Of a stretch of DNA of 64,000 bases, positions 12,661 to 25,500 are shown piece by piece. The notes below the pieces were generated by a model that was given only the letters and a program-made list of their open reading frames with translations, had not been told where the DNA came from and searched no databases. The translations under genes and the position numbers were made by a program. Positions within the stretch are counted from its first letter, which is position 1. The number at the start of each line of letters is the position of its first letter. This DNA comes from Phoronis australis (lineage: Eukaryota; Phoronida; Phoronidae): NCBI GenBank assembly GCA_002633005.1, contig NMRA01000012.1, positions 1,478,357 to 1,542,356 on the forward strand, written 5' to 3'.

Positions 12661-12788
12661 TTCAGTAACGCTAGGACCTACGCTAGGACCTAGCTTAAAT
12701 CTAGCCAAAGTCACGTGATATCGTTTGAAATACACGGCAATATCTCACGCGAAGTTTTGCTTTTTAGCGAGGTCCTAGCGTTACTGAA
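12661..12788. mobile_element. 128-bp MITE with 19-bp perfect terminal inverted repeats
   Basis: Begins TTCAGTAACGCTAGGACCT and ends with its exact reverse complement. The phrase CGCTAGGACCTA is repeated just inside the left end. CGGG occurs on both flanks, but a full target duplication is not clear. Confidence 0.8.
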
Positions 12789-13084
12789 CGGGAGGCGGGT
12801 GTGTTTTCATAACACTTACGTCCGTCTCTAAGATTATCTTGGACCTCCTTGACAAGTCTGCGTAATTAAACGAATATCTACAAAAGAATAGAGTTTAACT
12901 TAGTAAAAGGATATATTTCTGAAAGTAGAAAGACCGTAGAATTTGATTTTTGATTTTTACCCAATTGCTATGCCTTTTTAGTAAAATTTAGTAAAATAGA
13001 AAGGTACATTTACAGCAAAACAATAGTGACAATAATATGACCAAAATTTTTTGATATAAATGGTCATGATAAAGTCTGAAAACG

Positions 13085-13320
13085 TTGTTGCAGTTTTCTA
13101 ACGTTTTCGTTTCATGCAACTTTAGAATTGTCATATAGTTTGTAGCCGCTCATGCAAAAGTGAAACATTTTAAAAACAATTCCCAACAGTGTTCGGGATA
13201 ACAGCACATAAAGCATGGTGCCTGAGAGTTTCACATGAATCCATCCAGCCACTTTTGAGGTATGATGTTCCAGAATTTATCAAATCAATCAACTTTTCTA
13301 CGGTCCTGTATAACCATTGT
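13085..13320 (-). mobile_element. AAGGTTATGTAG-type MITE fragment, reversed, abutting exon 1
   Basis: Read in reverse, this matches the left half of the 21278-21725 element (phrases CATGCAAAAGTGAAACAT, TGAGGTATGATGTTCC). The equivalent sequence sits at the same place before copy C exon 1 (about 47225-47405), so the insertion predates that duplication. Confidence 0.6.
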
Positions 13321-13337
13321 TTTATTTATTGCAATAG

Positions 13338-13502
13338 GAACTGGAGATCCCACGCTTGACGTGGACGTGCGACAGCGTTCAGTACCGGGTGTTCTCAATC
13401 ACTCGGTGTCGACGGTGGAGTTAGTGACAGAAACCAAGGTGGAACTGAAACGAAAAGTTGGATTACTCAGCGGAATTTCCCTTATTGTGGGAACTATGAT
13501 AG
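13338..13502 (+). CDS. Copy B exon 1 (cytosolic N-terminus, start of TM1)
   Basis: The exon follows ...GCAATAG and ends before GTATAA. It is 165 bases, two bases in and one base out. It encodes an acidic and polar leader ([15 protein letters not shown]), then [19 protein letters not shown], the canonical pre-TM1 motif of SLC7 light chains. An in-frame ATG at 13262 lies in repeat DNA and is not preserved in copy C, so it is probably not the start. Confidence 0.92.
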
Positions 13503-16500
13503 GTATAATGAATGATATGCACCTTTCGAAAGCAGTCCATGAGCGTTCAATGTCACTGATGCCAAATTTTAGAGAACGAAAGCTGTGGAAGTACCGTCTC
13601 TAGTTTCTGATTCATGACTGACAATTGACTCAAGAGAGAAGACAGATTGTTGGTCTTACGCTCAGTAGCGTGCAGAGATTTGGTGATGCCCGGGGCGATA
13701 TTTTTATAGGATGCCCCTTTCTCTACTCAAATGCATGGACCCTAATACTAAGAAAAGTAACGAGTGAAATATAAATAGAAAATTTATTCAATTTAGCTAC
13801 TAACCAGTCACAAGTTCAAAAAGTTTATTCATGGGATGCCCCCACCCCCTGATGCGGTGGATGCCCGGGGCCGTCGCCCTGTCGCCCCCCCCTTCTGCAC
13901 GCTACTGCTTACGTTCCTCAAAATTACTCTTGAAACATAATTAAATTTCAGCTGAACAAAACTGCAGTCTCTGAGAATATGAACATAACTGCTAGTTAAT
14001 TCTAAGCTGTCATGCGCTCATAATTACTTGGCTAAAACTTCATTCACCAATAGTTGTGAAGTGGAAGCATAAGACCGAACTTAGACTGATGTCACTTACA
14101 TGAAACAGACTCCCCATTTAATTTGTTCTTTGTCAGAATGTGATTGTATACGCAGGTAAGACTTCTAAGCTCCAGATTTTTCTCTGAGTTTTTTTGAAAT
14201 GGAGAGAAGTTGTCGTCAAGGAGACCCCTTCTCCTTACCTTTTTGTATAATATGTGGAAATAATTCGACGGGATGGTGACATGACTGGGATCAGGATAGG
14301 TGTTTCTGAGGTTAAACTGATCCAGTACGCCGACGACACTTGTTTAATTTTGGACGGTTCTGAATTATCTCTTAGATCATCTTTGAATTTTATTGACCAA
14401 TTTGCGACATTTTCTGATTTGAAGCCAAACATCGAGAAAACAAGATGTGTTTGGATTGGTTCAAAAAAGACTCTGACGAAAAGCTTTGTGTCAATGAAAA
14501 ACTGTTATGGACTAACAAACCTTTCATGTTTTGGGAATTAACTTCTCCTCTGATTATAATACAATAACAGATATTAACTATAGTGGCAGGCTTTTGGAAA
14601 TTAAGAAAATGGTGGGCTCCTGGCCAAGAAGAATTCTTACTGTTTTTGATAAATTTACCGTGGTTAAGACACTTTTATTGCCCAAGATTGTTCATATACT
14701 TCAATCCCTCCCTAGCCCCTTCATTGACATGATTCAAGAATTATAGCGAGTTTTTTGGCTTCATTTGGAATGGGAAGAATGAAATTGTTGCGGGTTAAAA
14801 ACGGTTCATGTTTGTTTTTTATTAAGTCTTTGAAAATATCGTGGCTTCGTAAACTATTCACCTCAAATACCATATGTGACCTTGCTGAGGCAGTTTTGGG
14901 TTGTAAAGTTGATAACTTTTTTTAAAATGGGGCACGCTTTCCTTAAAAAAATAGCTGAAGGAACCGACAATCTGTTCTGGAATGAGGTTTTAAGCGATGC
15001 TGTGCTCCCGTTTCAAATTGTCGGGAAAATTAAAATATAATTTACTCTCCCCTGCGGTATAATTCAAAGATTAAAGTTGGTAGAAAATCTATTTTCTACA
15101 AGACCTGGTATGAAAGAGGAGTCTACCGTGTGTGTGATTTGTTTAATGCTGAAGGTTCTTTTATGTCATACGAAGAACTCTGTAACAGTTATAACTTTCA
15201 ACCTCCAATACTAGAATTCTATGGATTAAGAAGTGGAACCTTTGCAGCGTACATGGGTCTTAAGAATAGACAAGACAGTATCTGTTTACCAAATTTTCCA
15301 AGTTCTATTTATAACATTTTGCATAGTAAATCCCAAGCGGTAAATATTTATGACACCTTAGTACAGTCACTTCGGACAGCTTGTAAATATAAAAACAAGT
15401 GGTCATCTGAGACAGATATAAACATTGTTATAAATAATATAAATTTTAGTGACCCTGATACATGGTGGAAAAAAGTAAATAAACTCTCCTACATTTGTAC
15501 AAAAGATACAAAATTGCGTTGGTTTCAATACCGCTTAATTCACAGAATATTGCCAACTAATAATTATTTGCATAAAATTAAAATAAAAACAAGTGATTTA
15601 TGCTCTTTCAATGGTAAATAGAGTGAAATTTTTCTCCATCGGTTTTGGTAATGTCGTCTTGTCTCCGGTTTCTGGCTCCTGTTTGCTGAGTGACTAAAAC
15701 AAACATATGTAAATTTTCATGTGGACAAAATAACAGTGTTTTTCAGTTTTTTGGGAAAGACTCAGTCGGAAAATTGTGACATTAATCTGTGATCATACTA
15801 GCAAAAAATTACATATTTAGCCAAAAGTTTGTTAAAAAATCTCAATTTCCAAATGTTCGTAAACGTTATTAAGTTATATCCTGAAGAAAATACGGTACTT
15901 GTTGGCTAGTGATTTAATGTTATTCTTCGTAAATGAACTATACTGTATTGTTTTTGTGACATGTAATTATCATGCTTCAGCAAAATAAAAATATTTAAAA
16001 AATACATCTAAGCTTTGACATTCTAAAATACACGTGAAGTTCCCAAGAAGTGTAGATACACTTTGCCTCGAACTTATCTGGCTGCTTCCCGACCTAAACG
16101 CCAGACGATTCGGCAACTAAAAATTTACGTGAGGCGTCTGTGGAAGACTTTTTAGGCATCACAGAGTGTCGCATTATAAACCTCATGCTTTTTTGCATTT
16201 TAGGATCTGGTATCTTCATATCGCCAAAAGGAGTGCTACAGAGTACAGGATCTATTGGATTGAGTCTTTGCGTTTGGGCTGCCTGCGGAATAATTGCTCT
16301 CTTAGGTAACTGCAACATGACGAAGTACAAAATATTTCACGAAATCCCCACGTGCAGTGTTTTTCTATGTAAAGTCCCATGAAATCTAAGCTACGGCAGA
16401 GCCACGGTACTGGAAACCAAGAAGAACTGCGGCAATCCGCAGTGAAACCCGGGCTGCAACCGTACTCTGTGCCGGATCATCGTAATTTTAAGTGCATAAA

Positions 16501-19500
16501 ATTACCGCGCAGGACACCCTATAAATTCCCAGCCTCATATAGGTGCCGAATCCACACGGATCACATCCGGTATGTGAACCATGTAGCTTTTGTAGTGGTT
16601 CTCGGTGATCCCTGTTGGTCCTAGAACGCCAGACAAGGTACTTGGGGGTCCGTAAGGCTAACAAGACAGTCGTGGGGCGTTCAAAACTACTGCCGTGTTC
16701 GTCGGTGCTTATATGGGACTGGGGCTTTAACTTGGAATCGTCTTGTGATTAACGTGCAGGATACCGTAGCGATCTGTTGGTATTACGCGGTGGCCATGAC
16801 TCTAAAAATTCCTCTCCCGGTCGGACCTCATTTCACTTTTCTGTTTTTTGACTTCCCCTGTTCACTGCAAATGCCTACAGCAGTGTTGTCACTCAATCAT
16901 TTCAGGCCTTCCCCGGTCAGTCACATACAGTTTCTTCGAGTAATGAAATACATTTTTTGATTTAAAACTCACTTAAAGGAGAAGCAACCATTTTTCATGT
17001 CATTTTTAGTGAAAATATGGTTCGTTGATTACTCCAGACTTATTTTTCAGTCAATTACGACTTCTCGTATTTTATGTAATTGGTCATGCCCTAGTCCGGA
17101 AGAGACGGTCATGAGGGCTTAGAATTTCCAGCAATTTTGTTTTCATATAGTCTGAGTGTGTGAGCTGTCGAGTCAATCATTGTTTTACGTCTGCTGTGAT
17201 AAGTTCGGTCGTCGTTTGCGTTTGTTTACGAGACAGTCAACATGCCGCACGGTTGCTACGTACCAGTACGTACTCATTATCGTCTCACGTGCACTTAGGG
17301 TATGCCATTACATCGCTTTCCGACGGATGACACACTGCGTCGTACTCACAGGCGTCCTCAGCTTCTGATCGTCCCCAATACACTACATATAATACTACTA
17401 TATGTAGTGTATTGGGGACGATCAGAAGCTGAGGACGCCTGTGGTCGTACTAGGCTCGTTCGTGTGATGGACGCAGTGTTACCCGTCCACATGGCAAGCT
17501 TTTTCTGCCGTCGGATTACGAAAGAGTTATGTACACGGAAGTGATGAAGGTTCCTGCAAAACAACGCCTGAAGAAGTGTGCCATGCCGTCGCTGTTGATT
17601 TCCGGCAGTGCCCCGTTGCCACCTCCGAGAACTGCATTTTTGAAGCGAGAAGCCTCGCGAGCTTTGGCCTCTACAGTGACTCAAGCCCTTCTACTACTGT
17701 CACCCCTGTCTCCGAACGAACCTCAGAGCGTGCAGTTCCGGGAATTAGCGGTGAATTTGCCCTGTGCTTGTGTTGTCTCCAGCTCAGAGCCTGTAAGCAG
17801 CCCTGCAGCGATGTTGAGTTGTGAGATTGAATACAGGCCAGTTCGTCACCCAGTGCGGAAGACAGTTCGTTGTCCAGAGAACTGGCCGGTGAGCCAAACT
17901 TTGGTAAGTTTATTGTGGGATTGACTTAAGCATTGGAGCTATTTAGAAGGTGCCAGGTGTGTCGCAAGGAAGCCCCACGACGGAATGTAAGCTGTTTGGG
18001 TGCTAAGGTCACCATCCAGTGGGTGTGCGTATTCTGCCTCACTATACTCGGACTCAAATATATATCCATCTACTGACTGTTCGTTACCACTGCTTTGAAC
18101 AATGTCTCAGTCGCTCACAACACTGTGATAAGAGTCGGCGACTCCAGCTATTTTCAGGCTACTGCAAACTAAATGATCCTTAAAGGAGAATGCCATCCCA
18201 AAACAATCTATTTTGTATCAGTTTAGATCGAGTCGTTCCACTCGACAACAGCAAGTTCAGTTGTTTTACCTGACACCTAACGGCAGACGGAGGTGTTGAA
18301 ACTAACCAGTGACGTAATCGGTTCGAACGCAGTCTGTTCAGTCGTTCACAACACGCTTACTGGTGTCAACTTATCGCTTGAATTCATCGTTTTACACCAA
18401 TAAATCATCAAAATTCGATGTAAACCCCTTACAATTACATCGAGTTCTTGAACAAACATGTTGTTTTATTTCACTGTTTGGGATTTATAGACATTTACCA
18501 TGGTCAATCGCGTGAGTTTGGGCCTGTTTGGTGATAAATTCGAATCATTCTTCCGTGAAATACAGACGGGGGAACATAGCTGTGTGTTGTACTTTTAGAC
18601 GTACGATTTTTTCAGTTCTAAACGCACAAAACTCTTGTTACTCCCCGCCAGTGGCTCGGAACCCGATCAGGCCCGCCGGGACTGGACATCACGAACATAA
18701 ACCAGCTTAAGTTGGAAACTAAACCTCCAGTCACGAAGAGACTATAACAGTGAGCCAAAGAAATAATGTGCACGTAGCTATTTAGGTGAATTAGCCACGA
18801 AACTGAAAATCTACTTACTTGTTGAGGGCCACGAAGAAGTGAGGTTCCCCTTCCACGAACCGTCAGGACAATAAAGGTTGTACAGTAACAATGAGTTGAA
18901 TAATGTATTTGTGTATCTAAATAAAAATTCCGCTATCATGTGACCATAGCATATAAATCGCACAACAGCTTTGTGTCAGCAAACACTGAATTGGCATGCG
19001 CTCACACGGCCTCGGTGCCTGGCGGGTCAATTATCTTTATTGCATCTAAAGCCGGCCAGGTAACGCAGTGGTTTATTCATTGCTGGCTTCTCAAAACATC
19101 TGCACTCACGAATACTCCAAAGACATTACAAATTGTATCTAATGAGACAGACTTTTTCAGTCTCATATAAGCATTGGTTAGGGTGAGAATAATTCATTTT
19201 GAAACAGAACGCAGAATAATAAACGTCTACATGGCAACTCGCCCGGCGCCAACCCCGACTTAGTCGAGACCACATCCGACGAAGACTTCACGGGTCGGAT
19301 CGTTAGGTTTCACAGGTAATCAGCTCGAACCGGAATACACTGACCAAGAACTATTAGACATGCGCCGTGAGCATGCATAGGCAACGGAACGTATGGGTAG
19401 TTCTTTGGTAATCCGGAATTCGTCAGAGAAACCACTGTCGACGAAATGCCGGCCACAGACACGGAGATGTTTTACGGCCTCATACTTGTTATTAACAGCG

Positions 19501-22500
19501 TACTTTTCATTCTTCACTACCGCAGGCCACTTCCTAAGCATTTCGGGCTCTCGAGGAAGTCGATAAAACGATTTACCAGCTTTCTTCGTAGCTTCATATT
19601 AGTTCGAACAAGCGGGAACTATGCACAGCAATATAGCGGCATTCACTCTGCATAGGAACCACTGACGTCTCTGCGTCGTTTCTCACCTACCTCACAGGTT
19701 AACGCGACACCTCTCGGCAAGGTGAGGTCGACCGTATAAGAGGCGATGTGGATATAGACCGACTAAGATGGTAAAAAAACTAATCAAATCGAGTGGCATT
19801 CTCCTTTAAATCCAACGTAATTGAGTTCTCTATTAACCTAGCTTGTAGAATACTCGTCGATGGGCAGCGGTGAGGACAACTTTAGGAAACCAGCACGAAA
19901 ACGATCGTAGAGCAGAGCCTCATAGTAAACTCGAACGCAGAAACAAAATGGCGGGAAACTCCCTTAAAGGTCACTTCCGGAATAGGACATAGCTGATTAA
20001 TTAAATCACATGAAGCCGTAATTAACTGAAAGATATGTCTGGGATAATCAACAAACCGCATTTTTACTGAAAATGACATGAAAACAGGTTGCTTTCTCCT
20101 TTAACGTTATCAACTTGGTCACGAATTGTTTCTTCGTCAAACCTGTTGTGATTTCTGGGCTTCTAGTAAACTGGCACGAAGTTCACGGCGTGAACGGAAA
20201 TTTTATTAGCTGGGTCTGGAGAAATAACCAATTCTTCCCGAGCTCAGATATCACTTCTAAACTGGGTAAAGAACAATACAAGACCCGTTTTAAAACGGTT
20301 TTTGATAGAGGGCACGAGTTTAATGCTACGTTACTTTCTACTGATGTGTGAATAAACTGAGAGACACCGTAGCTCACCGACTGCCTGACTCAGGCTTCCC
20401 TTGAATGTGGTGTTTAGAATCACTTTGTATTAGGACTATCATGATCATTCATACATTACTGACATAAGCATATTAACTGTTAGTGAATACGGCAAAATAA
20501 GTGGAACCCTTCTTGTTGAATGGAACTCCGTTGATAAAACTTGGTGTACGCATTATGCCGATACGGTATAATTGTTCTTTCTGGACGTTCATCCCGAAGT
20601 TTGCTCTGCTTGGCTGTGTGAAAATAATTTAAGACTATACAGCGTGGAATGAAAAGAACGAGACGTGACGCATACATGTACAATGTTCATACCTGAGTTT
20701 GTGAGTCAAGTGTTAAAATGAAGGCCAGTTTGGGAATTTCCATAGTATCCTTGCTGTAACCTGCTTCAGCCCTGAAAAATAGAGACGAATATGGTTTCAT
20801 CCCTGCAGGCTCCATGTGCTATGCTGAACTTGGCGTGACTATAACGCGCTCTGGCGGCGAGTACGCGTATGTGATGGAAGCATTTGGCCCAGCGTTTGCC
20901 TTCCTCGTCAGCTGGGTGTCTGTACTGGTCATACGACCATCTAGTATAGCAATTATATGCATGTCATTTGCCGAATATGCGTTGGCTCCAATCTTTGACG
21001 CATGCGGGCCGCCAGATCTGATTACCAAGTTAGTCGCAGCAGCCGCCATTTGTGAGTACCGTCCCCATCGTCAGCATGCACTGTCACTGGAAAGTTTTGC
21101 TGTGCACTCGCTAGCTGCTGGCCTAGTCTCGAACCCAGAATCTACTTAGCATTTGAATCTGGTGAAGTTATTAGATAACTGGTTTTTGATTGACCAATCA
21201 AGAATTAGGTTCTCCGCAGTATCTGCTTGTCGATGTATACAAATCTGCTTAACTCGAAATTCACGTTTTACAACCTTAAGGTTATGTAGAACCCTAGAAA
21301 AATGGCCAAATTTGACTAAGTTTGGAAAATCATAGCTAAAAAATGTCTAATTGAATTCATACAAAACTTTGAGATGCTATGGTTCATGCAGTGTTCTCTG
21401 TTAGGAATTATTTTTAAAATGCATGAGAGAGTATAAAATATATGACTTATGATTTTCATGAAAAATCTAAAGTTGCATAAAACGCAAACAAAATGATAAT
21501 TTAAAAAACTGTAAGAGCGTTATTGAGATTCCATTTTGGGGCTATGGGCGGTATTGTTATGTTTTTTATCAATATACATTTCTTTATTGTTAAATTTTAC
21601 CAAATGGACTTGGTCACATGACCCAGTTAATGATTGGCTATTAAAAAAGTGAAAAACGGAATTTTACAGGCTTGCCTCTTTCATGAAATGTGTGTAAATA
21701 CACAGACAAGGGCCTACATAACCTTAACTAGCGTAACTTGTGCTATAATCTAGATGATACACCGTAGTGATCAGCACGCCCAATGCTTTCCGTTGGCACT
21801 CAAGTAAATCATTTTGTTTTGTTTTCAGTAAGTTTACACTTAGACACCCGTTTTTTATGTCATGACGTCTGTCCAAAAAGTACAACATACAACATAAATG
21901 TTTGAGGAGCGATCGAAAAATATATTTGTCTCACAAAATTACAGAAAACGAGAGAAGTTAAAGACGATTTTACATGTTGAAATACGCATACAGAGATTGT
22001 AGATTTGCATAGTAAAACCTAATCAAATGCTCTCGTTTTGAGTCTTCGCCAGACTCAAATGCTAAAATTATCCATAATGCCTTCGTTCGGCTAGAGGCAT
22101 TTTCCATGTCAGGTTCAACGTAGCCTCGCTTTAGCTCACTGCAAACACCATGACGTCACAACAGGCACATTTCGATTGCTTGGTTTCGACACACCGATTG
22201 AATGTTAAAAAATAAACCTGAGATCTCAGTCCGTCTGTTTTATGTATACATGTATAAATACATATGCGTATACATACACATTCACACACACACGCGCGCG
22301 CGCGAGGCTAAGCTAGCTAACGGACAAACGTATTAGTATCGTCTACACACAACCTACCCTAGAACAACTTGCCCCCCTTTAAGTGGAGCGGCCACACACA
22401 CATACCCGATAACTGGGGGTAAGACGGAAGTTGTCGCTTTGTGCATGACAATGCACAGCTGATGACAATACGGCGCGCAAAAGAAGACCCGTCTGTATGT

Positions 22501-25500
22501 AACCGTAGCTGATAAATACTTCCGCCTTGCCAAAGGTATGCGGCCACCCAACGATTAGAATTGGCACACGTTACCCAAGAACATTTTCCCCTACCTCGGT
22601 AAGGTGGAGTACGTGTTGTAGGGTAAGTCTGTGTGTGGACGGCACTTATGGGTGAGTAGTCTTACAAGGTTCTCCGCACTAAACGTGACGAACATTGTTT
22701 TATTCGTCTTGCCAATTGGCAGTGATCTCATCTTTCATCACTTCCCTCAAAGAAGAAAAGAAAACACGCTAAAATGGTTATACGACACGATGGAGTACCT
22801 AAACCTAGTTAGACCTACTCTTACCCTTTCAACCACTGATGATGTCATGAAGATTCCTTGAACAGCTTTTAGCTTAGTGATTTTAAGTCTCCAGTAGATT
22901 GTTTAAACTTGTATTGAAAATTTGTATTAATTCAAAGGATTTAACAGTACTCATTTACGCCAGGGTGGAAAATGTTTCGTTTTGACTCGAACATTAATCA
23001 TCTAGAATTGTTGCCTTGGCGTTATGTATCGACTTTGTTACGTAATATGAAACCGCAACTTCGATACTTCCACCTCGCTGTTAACCTGTATGCGGATCCC
23101 GTGTGTTTTTCGAGCATATCACGTTGCTACCGCAATCTCTGGTACACTTGGTTGCCTTGCACAAGATAGTTACTGAAGCAGTGATGACACAATTGAAGAG
23201 TTCCATAAACTTGGATTCAAGCACTTGGAAATTCTATTGATGTTGGCGAATAATCATGGCCACAGCTTCAGTCTAAGACAGATAAGTTGCACCTTAAAAC
23301 CCGAGGCAACAAATACGTCTTAGGTGATATTTGTGATGTTGTCGAAAGAAAGCTGGAAAAAATCTTCGTTATCTTAGTTTGCATAACAAAGCAACCAAGG
23401 TCCATAATAACAGACAGAATCCGTGAGTCAGATCATGCTTTAGCTTTTCCCAACCGTCGGTCCACAAGTGTGACAGGCCCGACTAACTGATCTTTCTTGC
23501 TTCCAAAATTGAACACCAGGAAAGCCCGTGGAAGGTAATCAAACGTACCAGGTATTGTGCTATCGACGTAAGAGTCTCGAAAAACACGTGGGAATAAATC
23601 TAGAGTCTATAACAGCAAGGCCGAAATATTTTTAGCAAAGTGTTGAAACATGAGATTAATGTCAGAGTAAAGTCAAATTGGATTTTACCCACGTAGAAAT
23701 GTTTCCACTTTAATGGGATTATTTTCTCCATGGGAGGCAATATTTCCACTCCGGTGACAAAGATCTAAATAGGTTTTAAAACAAAAGGAAAATTTGTAAA
23801 TGTCAGAAAAAAAATGTAATCGTTAAGCTACCCAAGACCGAGACGTGACTTGCAGCTGGACTACTACATGTCTAGGCCGATACGAGACTCATTTGTTACG
23901 CCACGTGTGGAATTTTTTGCATAACATTTGAATTTTTTTGTTTAATGATTCGTTCCTGGAGCTACTGAAGCTCATTTTAATAGACTCGCCAACAAATCCA
24001 AAAGTTAAATCAGAAACAAGCGACAGATAGCCTGTAACGAATCGGAGGCACTCATTACGTTTCTATACTCGCTTTCGTATCTAAATGAATATTAATGAGA
24101 TATTTTAATGAATATGTCATGATAAATGAAAAGCGAGTGAAGCAAAATACTGCACATTGAGTATGGAATTGTCTCAACAGGTTTAACATAATTCGACTCT
24201 TAACGTTGCCTCATTCCTCAATGCGACATGAAACGTAGTTGCAGTTGTTCTCACAGGGTACGAGAACGTTCAAGCAGAATAATAACGTGGTTCCTTTGGG
24301 GAAGGCACATTGCAGAAGCATGTCAGGACTAATGGCGAATATTTTCATTAAGCAGATAAAGTGTAACTCACAAGTTAAAAAATTTATCAAATCATAACAG
24401 GATAACTTTAAAAACGGCAACCTGCATTTCATCACGACTTTACCAATACGGCGACCAACAGTTTATGACGGCAACTGCGTTTTTTGAATTTTGGCTTGTG
24501 ATTGACTGGCGACAAAACTTTTATTGTACACGTGGTGATCGTGAAAAGTCATGCTCATACTCGACATCTTTGTAATCACTTTTATTCTATCACTACCTTC
24601 CAGTATGACAATGCCAGCTATTCACACTCACGACATGCATGGTAGCTTGGTACATATATTTGACCACAGTCATATGGTGTCAGTCAGTGTGACGAATAAG
24701 CCTAATTCACGGCTTAATGTAATTACTTGTACAAAAACACTCGGACCATTTTCAAGGCATCAGGAATGATTACAAAGTGTATTGTTCTGCTTATTGGAAT
24801 TTACCATCTTGTCTGTCCCAACTAATCACATAAAATCACCTTAATTCAGGATCACTGTGTTACGCCGAACTGGGAACTTTCGTCGCGCTCTCTGGTGGTG
24901 AATACGCGTATCTTCTTGAGGCGTTTGGACCAATCCCCGCTTTCCTTTTCTCCTGGGTGAAAGTGCTTGTTATTACTCCCTCGTCGCTTGCAATAATCAG
25001 CCTCACCTTCTCAGAGTATGCACTTACAACTTTCTTTGACGATTGTGGACCATCCACGTTTATCACGAAACTTCTCACTGGAGCAGTAATACGTAAGTAT
25101 GCCAACACCTTTCTGCAAAATAGAAGAGTGATAGATCGTGCACGTTCTTTAAAGCAAAGTATGTTTTTACGTCACTGAAGTGTATACTAGACGGTTTTAC
25201 ATAGAGTGCAAATGAACTTTACGCTCATAACCAATGTGCTCTTGCATATACATTCCCTTACGAAGTTTCCAAACCTAAACAAAAAGTTTCAACCTGTCAA
25301 CTCAGTGTAGTATTTCCGCTTCACCAGTACTAATTTATGAAGATTCAAACTTTACTTAAATGAAATGTCAGAGACAAAATAAATGCATTCAGGCTAACGA
25401 AGCTGCTCATTCATTCGATCAGCAGTGGAGCTCTGTTGCCTTGAATCTATAGTACTGAGTTTGCCGTGTTTGAGTATACATGTACTAGTTGTTTGTTTAG

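Larger units (their letters stand above)
12396..13337. other. Region 5' of copy B first visible exon
   Basis: It contains a 128-bp MITE (12661-12788) and a reversed copy of the AAGGTTATGTAG-type MITE (about 13085-13320) abutting the splice acceptor of exon 1. No convincing start-codon exon, promoter or CpG-rich island was identified. Confidence 0.6.
16977..20100 (+). mobile_element. 3.1-kb TTAA-flanked DNA transposon with THAP fragment (Kolobok-like)
   Basis: The element starts AGGAGAAGCAACC after TTAA (16973-16976). It ends with the reverse complement (AGGAGAAAGCAACC) before TTAA (20101-20104). The terminal inverted repeats stay alignable for roughly 140 bases (shared ATGTCATTTT, GTTGATTA, TTTTTCAGT, TCCGGAAG). 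Interior: a degraded THAP exon (17242-17620) and a second TTAA-flanked element (18184-19805). TTAA targets plus a THAP domain are the known signature of Kolobok transposases; PiggyBac also uses TTAA but lacks THAP. The catalytic domain is not visible, so the assignment is an inference. Confidence 0.75.

Noticed and set aside
13262-13337. In-frame ATG upstream of exon 1 as the start codon of copy B
   Set aside because: It lies in a MITE fragment, is not in frame in copy C, and a good splice acceptor separates it from conserved coding sequence.
22030-22112. Two adjacent small stem-loops (GAGTCT...AGACTC and AATGCCT...AGGCATT) as a structured RNA gene
   Set aside because: The stems are short, and there is no similarity to a known RNA class and no counterpart seen in copy C.
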